Positions 20,028 to 25,219 of a DNA stretch of 25,219 nucleotides are shown here, piece by piece; the first letter of the stretch is position 1, and every line of letters starts with the position of its first letter. The stretch lies in IMG/VR virus record IMGVR_UViG_3300025487_000048, positions 1-25,219 of that record; one strand, written 5' to 3'. The DNA comes from a virus. Under the pieces are notes generated by a model. It worked only from the letters and a program-made list of their open reading frames with translations. It was not told the DNA's origin and did no database searches. A program made the position numbers and the translations under genes.

Positions 20028-20350
20028 TGTCAGAGAGTTCTCTTGGTTCTCATATGGAAATGTTCACGGCAGAAGTTCGTGATATTCAAGATCCCGATGG
20101 CGGAGCTGGTAAAGTAAAATTGATGGTTCATGGTCATCACAACGTTGGCGATACGCCGATTGAAGATAAAGATTTGCCATGGGGACATTGCGTAATGAAT
20201 AATTCGCCATCGTTGAATGGTATTGGCGAATCGGTTAATTATCATCCAGGAAGTACAGTGATTGGTTTCTGGTTAGACCCGCATACAAAACAAATACCAA
20301 TTATTCTTGGTTCGCTGCATCGTTCAGCTCTACCAGATTATAAAGGCTGA
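20027..20350 (+). CDS. gp5: gp5 OB-fold domain protein (hub/spike adaptor)
   Basis: A 107-residue protein equal to only the N-terminal OB domain of T4 gp5: FTAEVRDIQDPDGGAGKVKLMVHGHH (T4 VGVVEDRMDPLKLGRVRVRVVGLH), DLPWGHCVMNNSPSLNGIGESVNYHPGSTVIGFWLDPHTKQIPIILGSLH (T4 LPWMSVIQ...GTRVYGHFLD...NGIVLGTYGG). The lysozyme and beta-helix parts that complete T4 gp5 (575 residues) are missing, so the frame is a naturally short gene. I use ATG 20027, with GGAGGG about eight bases upstream and a TAATG overlap with gp27; a start at 19994 would add 11 unrelated residues. It binds the hub ring and should carry the separate spike protein. Confidence 0.85.
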   Translation: MSESSLGSHMEMFTAEVRDIQDPDGGAGKVKLMVHGHHNVGDTPIEDKDLPWGHCVMNNSPSLNGIGESVNYHPGSTVIGFWLDPHTKQIPIILGSLHRSALPDYKG

Positions 20351-20355
20351 TATAA

Positions 20356-22080
20356 ATGGCTGGTGTAACATATAATAGTTCTGGACAAGTATCATTTCCT
20401 AACGCTCCTGCTGGTTCAGCGCTTCCAGGAGCGCCAGCTGCTACGACTCAAACCAATCCTTATGCTGATGCTGCAGCTTCAAATTTTGGGTTTGGTTCGG
20501 CTGCTCCGCCTTCTTCAACTCCTGCGGCAGTAGACAAAGCAGAAGGTGATGGTAATCCTGCCAATAAAGATCCATCTGATTATGGCGTTTGTACAACATT
20601 AGATGGAACAGTTAATAAAGGTGGTGCTGTTAACTTAGATGATGGTGCGCCGAATCTACCTACAAACTTTGCTGATTTTAAAAGTTTTGTGAATAGCAAC
20701 AGACCATTAAAAGAATATGGCTTAAACACAAGTGTTGGACGTCAATCTACTTCAAAAATAAATCCTAATGCAAGCTCGGTTGACAATGCTCAAAAGAATA
20801 AAAAAGATCAAGGATTAGATCAGTCGCATCCTACAGCTGGTTCACAAGATCCATCACAAGCAATTCATGATGCTATTCTTGCCGCTGATCCTAGCGCGAA
20901 TGCAGCTATCTTTTTAAAGAAAGCATTACAATCAATGGTAATGTTAAGAATGATGGATAAGCTTACTAGCCCTGCAGGTATCCTTTCAATGGCTTCTGGT
21001 GGGCTCGGTGGAGCTTTACAGGGGTTGGCTGGACAAGTTGGTCTTGGGTCTATGATGGGCGCTCTGAATAGCGTTATGCCAGCTTTATCCGTTTCTGGTT
21101 TGCTTAATTCTTCAGCAACGAATGCTCTTCATGCAGGTATGATTGGTATGATGAACAACGTAGCCGTTGGTGCTCTTGCTGCTTCTGAAGTTGCTGCTGC
21201 TACAAATCATGCCACAAATATATCTAATGCTATGCAAGCGATTGTTGCTGGTTCTCCTGACGCTGTAGATGCTGTAGCTCAATTTGGTGGACCTGCTTTC
21301 GGATTGCAACCTGGATCTCTTGCTTCAAAAATTGCTTTGATTGGACCATCTGGTTATGTAAGCACATCTAGCGTTTATGGTGGAGTTAGAATCAACACAA
21401 CAATTCAAACATCGCCGAATCCTCACCCAACTCAAAATATTCCTGTTCTCACAGGTACAGAGCATGTGGAAATTGCAACTGCAGCTGTTAGTAATATAAC
21501 TGGAGCATTAAGTGATGTTCTTGGTGTTAACACAGGCGTTGGCCAAGTATTAGGAAGTGTTAGCGATATTACTGGTGGTGTTTCTAATTTAGCTGGAGCT
21601 TTTTCTAATATCTCAAATTTCAGTCATACTTCTTTGGCTGGTGTTGTAAATGGTGGTATTGCGGGTATTGTTGATGGTGGATTGAATAAGATCCTAGGAT
21701 TCCCTATGTCAGGGTTGCTCGGTAATGTGACAAAATTACTACCACAAATCGGCGGCAATATTACTGGATCAATTTCAGCATTTCCTAAATCATCTCTTAG
21801 TGCTGGCAAAATGAATACTGTTATGCAAAATGCAACAAAAGCTATGGCATTATCAAAATCAGCTCATAACGTAGCTCAAAATATATTCGGTCAATCTAGA
21901 GCAGAACATATTGTTGATGCTATCACTTCAACAGCAAATTTGGCTGCAGCTGTTGGTGGACCAATTTCTATGATAACAGCTTTTGGTGATAGAATAACAT
22001 CAGCGCCTGTAAATGTTTTAAAATCGGCTGTAAATGCTGGTACACAGGTTATTGTTGGTAATGGAACGAGGTTAGTATAA
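20356..22080 (+). CDS. Gly/Ala/Ser-rich tail protein of unknown function
   Basis: A 574-residue protein between the OB-domain and spike genes. The first ~160 residues are low-complexity (Pro/Ala/Thr/Asn) with a charged linker (NAQKNKKDQGLDQSH). From about residue 175 it becomes hydrophobic with repeated GxxxG-like glycine patterns (GILSMASGGLGGALQGLAGQ; ITGGVSNLAGAFSNISNF; GIAGIVDGGLNKILGF). A central part (VRINTTIQTSPNPHPTQNIPVLTGTEHVEIATAAVSN) is strand-like. No enzyme motif is seen. The position within the central spike cluster suggests a hub component, a membrane-inserting protein released at infection, or a tape-measure-like protein. It starts six bases after the OB gene and shares a TAATG overlap with the spike gene. 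Confidence 0.6.
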   Translation: MAGVTYNSSGQVSFPNAPAGSALPGAPAATTQTNPYADAAASNFGFGSAAPPSSTPAAVDKAEGDGNPANKDPSDYGVCTTLDGTVNKGGAVNLDDGAPNLPTNFADFKSFVNSNRPLKEYGLNTSVGRQSTSKINPNASSVDNAQKNKKDQGLDQSHPTAGSQDPSQAIHDAILAADPSANAAIFLKKALQSMVMLRMMDKLTSPAGILSMASGGLGGALQGLAGQVGLGSMMGALNSVMPALSVSGLLNSSATNALHAGMIGMMNNVAVGALAASEVAAATNHATNISNAMQAIVAGSPDAVDAVAQFGGPAFGLQPGSLASKIALIGPSGYVSTSSVYGGVRINTTIQTSPNPHPTQNIPVLTGTEHVEIATAAVSNITGALSDVLGVNTGVGQVLGSVSDITGGVSNLAGAFSNISNFSHTSLAGVVNGGIAGIVDGGLNKILGFPMSGLLGNVTKLLPQIGGNITGSISAFPKSSLSAGKMNTVMQNATKAMALSKSAHNVAQNIFGQSRAEHIVDAITSTANLAAAVGGPISMITAFGDRITSAPVNVLKSAVNAGTQVIVGNGTRLV

Positions 22081-22871
22081 TGGCGGCGAATAGCGCAAAT
22101 TCAAGAACAAGAACTCAACAAAAACCGCCAAATCAATTTTTGCGGTATAATAGAGTTACACCAACCAGCCATGAAGTAACAGGCTGGGATATTGCTGGTG
22201 GTATTGTTCATTATGTTGCTAAAATGGCAGCTGAAGGGTTTTCTGTAGAAGAACACTCGCATGACGGACACAGCAGCCGTATTCAGCATGGCGATCATCA
22301 CGAAGCTGTTCAAGGTAGAACTTCTGATACAACTGGTCACCATGACGAAAGAACACAAGGCGGTCACAGAAACCAAAACAATAGCGAACACCACGAAACA
22401 GGCGGTGACTCTACAAAAGCTACCGATGGCAGTCATCAGCAAACAAGTTCTTCATCAGCTAAAAATTATACAAAAGGCGATGGTCACCACCATATGCAGG
22501 GCGACCAAGCTTTTACTGTTGAAGAAGGTGGCGTCCACTACAACGTTGCTCAGGACTTTTCAATTACAGCAACGGGTAATGGAATTCACATTAACCCATC
22601 AAACGAACTGTCAATGATTGTTGGCGGTAACGAAGGTCACGTTGTAGGAGGAAAAGTAAGCTATTCTTCTGGTGACGATATTACCATTACTTCAGCTACT
22701 TCTATAACATTACAAGTTGGCGAATCTTCTATTGTGATTGGGTTGAACGGAATTACCATTAAATCGCAACACAATATCACTATTGAAGGTAACGATAACA
22801 CGATTAAGTCTAAAACTGGTACGCAAATTGAAGCTGGTTTCACTCCTCCTCTTCCATGGGATGGTAGTTGA
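22080..22871 (+). CDS. Central spike/needle protein, gp5 C-terminal beta-helix-like
   Basis: A 263-residue protein. After a basic N-terminus (residues 1-35) comes a His/Gly/Asp/Thr-rich stretch (about 58-150) with repeated short units around HSHDGHSS, HGDHHEAVQG, GHHDERTQGG, EHHETGG, GDGHHHMQGD. The C-terminal part has beta-helix repeats of the gp5C/VgrG type (SYSSGDDITITSATSITLQVGESSIVIGLNGITIKSQHNITIEG). It thus supplies the needle that T4 carries as the C-terminal domain of gp5. The many His residues could bind metal ions along the trimer, as seen in tips of other spikes; this is inference. It sits downstream of the gp5-OB gene in the baseplate operon and before a late promoter for gp25. 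Confidence 0.75.
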   Translation: MAANSANSRTRTQQKPPNQFLRYNRVTPTSHEVTGWDIAGGIVHYVAKMAAEGFSVEEHSHDGHSSRIQHGDHHEAVQGRTSDTTGHHDERTQGGHRNQNNSEHHETGGDSTKATDGSHQQTSSSSAKNYTKGDGHHHMQGDQAFTVEEGGVHYNVAQDFSITATGNGIHINPSNELSMIVGGNEGHVVGGKVSYSSGDDITITSATSITLQVGESSIVIGLNGITIKSQHNITIEGNDNTIKSKTGTQIEAGFTPPLPWDGS

Positions 22872-22873
22872 GC

Positions 22874-22881
22874 TATAAATA
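22874..22881 (+). promoter_or_regulatory. T4-type late promoter TATAAATA before gp25
   Basis: An exact TATAAATA in the 30-base gap between the spike gene and gp25; transcription would begin near 22888, 14 bases before the gp25 ATG. Its position in one of the few intergenic gaps of the operon supports it. Confidence 0.7.
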
Positions 22882-22901
22882 AGAATTAAAAAGGTCAATA
22901 A

Positions 22902-23327
22902 ATGGCATTATCTAGAGCCGACGCAATTACTCAAACACTTAAGAAAGTCGATACATATTCCGACTTTACGACAAACTTTATCAAACATCCAATTAGCAAT
23001 GAGTTGGTTGTCGTTAAAAATGAAGAGTCTGTAAAACAATCGTTTAAGAATCTGATTCTTACTAATATCTTTGAACGCTTTTATAATCCATTTTTCGGCT
23101 CTAATGTCGAGCGCACGCTATTTGAAAACTTTGGTCCATGGGTTGTTGAAGATCTAAATCGTTATATCAGTGTAGCCGCAAAACAGTTTGAAAACAGAAT
23201 TCAAATACTGAACACTCAGATTACCGATAATTCTGAACAGAATGGCATTTCGGTTAGCATCGTTTTTTCTATCCTAAATAATCCAGAACCAGTTTCAATT
23301 AACCTATTCCTCAAAAGAGTCAGATAA
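22902..23327 (+). CDS. gp25: Baseplate wedge protein, gp25 (GPW/gp25 family)
   Basis: A 141-residue protein (T4 gp25: 132). The core (DFTTNFIKHPISNELVVVKNEESVKQSFKNLILTN, then RFYNPFFGSNVERTLFENF) is the family signature, with the usual strand-rich C-terminus (NGISVSIVFSILNNPEPVSINLFLKRVR). gp25 is part of the wedge core with gp6 and gp53, and its fold is shared with type VI secretion TssE. It is preceded by a late promoter and its stop overlaps the gp6 start (TAATG), the T4 gene order. Confidence 0.93.
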   Translation: MALSRADAITQTLKKVDTYSDFTTNFIKHPISNELVVVKNEESVKQSFKNLILTNIFERFYNPFFGSNVERTLFENFGPWVVEDLNRYISVAAKQFENRIQILNTQITDNSEQNGISVSIVFSILNNPEPVSINLFLKRVR

Positions 23328-25141
23328 TGGCAGCGAACAATTCAGTTTCATTAACATCTCTAGATTTCGATACACTGAAAGCGCAGTTTCAACAGTATCT
23401 GACAAACCAGACTATCTTCAAAGACTACAATTTTGCGGGCTCCAACATCAACGTATTGTTGGATATCCTTTCATACAACACATATTTAAATGCATTTTAT
23501 CTTAACATGGTTGCTTCCGAGATGTTTCTTGACTCAGCTCAGAAACTCAACTCGGTTGTATCGCATGCCAAAGAGCTGAATTATATTCCAAAGTCAGCTA
23601 AGTCTGCTGAGGCAAACATTGCATTTACAGTAACGACTTCCAACTCTTCAACGCTGACTATTCCAAAAGGCACAACATTTACTGGTCAGAATTCGAATGG
23701 TCAGTTCGTATTTACAACAGCGATCAATCAAAACTTTACTTCTTCGAATAACTTATTCAACATTCAAAACCTACAGATTTTCGAAGGTTCATATATCAAC
23801 GATGTGTTTGTTATCGACTATACGCAGGGCAACACACAAAGCTTTGTTCTTTCAAACCCTGGCATTGATACAGACAGTTTAACTGTTACTGTTATTGAGA
23901 GCGGCGTCAACACTGCATTTACTCAGGCAGAAACGCTGTTAGGTTTGCAATCTAATTCAAACATATACTTCTTACAACCTGCACAAAATGGCCAGTATGA
24001 GGTTGTGTTTGGCGATAACTTGTTTGGACGTATTCCTAACAATTTGGCTACTGTTGTTGCTAATTATCGCGTAACAGCTGGCGATGCGGCTCAGGGCATA
24101 TCTTCGTTCTTGATAACTCAGTCGCTCGCCAATGGTGTTATTTCAGCAATCACAACTCTTGCTAATTCTTCTGGCGGTTCTGCTTCAGAAGATATCGAAA
24201 CGATCCGTAAAAATGCGCCACGCTATTTCGCAACGCAGCAAAGAGCTGTTGCATCTGACGATTATTCTTCGCTTATTTTCAGCCAGTTCGGCGGTCAGAT
24301 TTCTGACGTTAGCGTTTATGGTGGCGAGTTATTAAATCCAAAACAATACGGTACAGTCGCTATTTGTTTAAAACCGCAAGGCGCAACAGTCGCGCCAGAT
24401 TATGTAAAAGCAGAAATATCAAACTATCTTGGAAATTATATTTCGCTTCCTACGAAAATTACAATTACCGATCCTGACTATACGTACATTGCTATTTCTG
24501 CTAATGTTCAGTATAACTCAACAAGCACAACCAAATCAGCTGATGAAATTAAAGGTATTGTCGTTAATGCTATTCAAACATACAGCAACAACAATCTTCA
24601 GTTGTTTAATGCAGATTTCCGTTATTCAAGATTTTCTGCTGCTATTGATGCGGCAGATCCTTCGATTACAAGTAACGAAACTTCTCTTTTAATCGCTAAA
24701 CGCTGGTCGCCTTTGTTAAACTATTCATCGTCAGTTGTTCTTGACTTTAACAATCCAGCAGAAGTCGAATCAAGAAAATCAGCTCAGGGATATGTCGCTG
24801 GCGCTCCATTTTATGATGAGCCGCAGGTAACTTCTTCACCATTTACATATGTTAACGCTAAGGGTGTTCAATGGCCAGTTTCCTATATTCGTGACGATAA
24901 TTTTGGAAAACTTGTCGTATACACAACGATCAATAATGTGTTCACTATCATTGACTATATTGGCACTGTTGATTATACAACTGGTTTGGTATCGATTAGC
25001 AATCTCACGACATCATCTTATGATCAATATATCTCAATCTACATGAATCCACAAAATAATGATATCTTGGTTAATCGTGATAAGATTTTACAAATCGATC
25101 CAGCTGACGTTACTGTTTCAATTATTAATACGCAAAAGTAA
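23327..25141 (+). CDS. gp6: Baseplate wedge protein, gp6 (baseplate J-like)
   Basis: A 604-residue protein (T4 gp6: 660). The N-terminus (LDFDTLKAQFQQYLTNQTIFKDYNFAGSNINVLLDILSYNTYLNAFYLNMVASEMFLDSA) and the middle (LEGS-like strands, then NLFGRIPNNLATVVANYRVTAGDAAQG and ETIRKNAPRYFATQQRAVASDDY near residue 290) are highly typical of gp6 and the baseplate J family. gp6 dimers form the inner ring of the baseplate that holds the wedges and changes shape when the sheath contracts. It starts by TAATG overlap with gp25 and is followed after four bases by the next gene. Confidence 0.93.
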   Translation: MAANNSVSLTSLDFDTLKAQFQQYLTNQTIFKDYNFAGSNINVLLDILSYNTYLNAFYLNMVASEMFLDSAQKLNSVVSHAKELNYIPKSAKSAEANIAFTVTTSNSSTLTIPKGTTFTGQNSNGQFVFTTAINQNFTSSNNLFNIQNLQIFEGSYINDVFVIDYTQGNTQSFVLSNPGIDTDSLTVTVIESGVNTAFTQAETLLGLQSNSNIYFLQPAQNGQYEVVFGDNLFGRIPNNLATVVANYRVTAGDAAQGISSFLITQSLANGVISAITTLANSSGGSASEDIETIRKNAPRYFATQQRAVASDDYSSLIFSQFGGQISDVSVYGGELLNPKQYGTVAICLKPQGATVAPDYVKAEISNYLGNYISLPTKITITDPDYTYIAISANVQYNSTSTTKSADEIKGIVVNAIQTYSNNNLQLFNADFRYSRFSAAIDAADPSITSNETSLLIAKRWSPLLNYSSSVVLDFNNPAEVESRKSAQGYVAGAPFYDEPQVTSSPFTYVNAKGVQWPVSYIRDDNFGKLVVYTTINNVFTIIDYIGTVDYTTGLVSISNLTTSSYDQYISIYMNPQNNDILVNRDKILQIDPADVTVSIINTQK

Positions 25142-25145
25142 ATAA

Positions 25146-25219
25146 ATGCAATTTGACATTCAAAAGACGATATCGAATTTCGTAGAAAGTCAGTTCCCTC
25201 AGTTCTACTTGGAAGAGGG
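25146..25219 (+). CDS. Start of the next baseplate gene (partial)
   Basis: The first 24 codons are in the window, from ATG 25146: MQFDIQKTISNFVESQFPQF followed by YLEEG, open to the right edge. The position after gp6 corresponds to gp7 in T4, and the FVESQFPQFYLEEG start is of a kind seen in wedge proteins of other T4-like phages, but the piece is too short to assign. It begins four bases after the gp6 stop without a strong ribosome site. Confidence 0.65.
   Translation, partial: MQFDIQKTISNFVESQFPQFYLEE

Noticed and set aside
22101-22617. Frames on both strands overlapping the His-rich spike gene.
   Set aside because: They are shadows of the repetitive codons of the spike gene, with no ribosome site or recognisable domain.
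1-25219. CRISPR array, insertion sequence, integrase or attachment site.
   Set aside because: No spaced direct repeats of CRISPR type, transposase, integrase motif or duplicated tRNA end was seen; the tRNA is complete and not followed by an integrase.

Overview
This window is a piece of a lytic, T4-like (myovirus) phage genome that very probably infects an alphaproteobacterium, most likely a member of the Hyphomicrobiales (Rhizobiales). The T4 identity rests on recognisable homologues of gp32, gp59, gp33, gp4, gp26, gp48, gp53, gp27, the gp5 OB domain, gp25 and gp6, on T4-type late promoter boxes (TATAAATA), and on the 33-59-32 gene order. The host inference rests on two host-type genes: a circularly permuted two-piece tmRNA with an alphaproteobacterial tag (ANDNFAHDFAVAA), and a full-length alphaproteobacterial porin (Porin_2/Omp2 type). 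The DNA is AT-rich with no obvious base-composition break, so these genes look long resident.

Layout. Positions 1-5000 (+): end of an unknown gene, a strong terminator, then accessory genes (DUF932 protein, small unknown proteins, an Api92-like protein, a DUF262-HNH-like protein, a lysine-rich unknown protein), driven by strong sigma70-like promoters with invariant TTGACT and 17-bp spacing. Positions 5000-6960 (+): a small membrane peptide overlapping the promoter of a tmRNA, then tRNA-Arg(UCU), the porin and a terminator. Positions 6966-9517 (+): late transcription co-activator gp33, a SprT-like zinc protease gene whose ribosome-binding site looks sequestered in read-through mRNA and free in late mRNA, a small acidic protein, helicase loader gp59 and ssDNA-binding protein gp32, ending in a terminator at a convergent junction. 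Positions 9516-16948 (-): a late virion operon read leftward: gp4 nuclease, an unknown conserved protein, a gp19-like tube protein, gp26-like chaperone with an apparent programmed -1 frameshift, two large paralogous tail proteins carrying a lysozyme-like and an M15-peptidase-like domain, and a holin-like membrane protein. Positions 16992-25219 (+): the divergent baseplate operon gp48, gp53, gp27, gp5-OB, an unknown Gly/Ala-rich protein, a beta-helix spike, gp25, gp6 and the start of the next gene.

How it works together: early promoters drive host-takeover and replication genes; gp33 then directs the phage-modified polymerase to TATAAATA late promoters in the baseplate and tail operons. The tmRNA, tRNA-Arg and porin form a host-remodelling module. 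Baseplate genes are tightly packed, with seven TAATG stop/start overlaps that suggest translational coupling. The parts of T4 gp5 (OB hub, lysozyme, needle) appear to be distributed over separate genes here.
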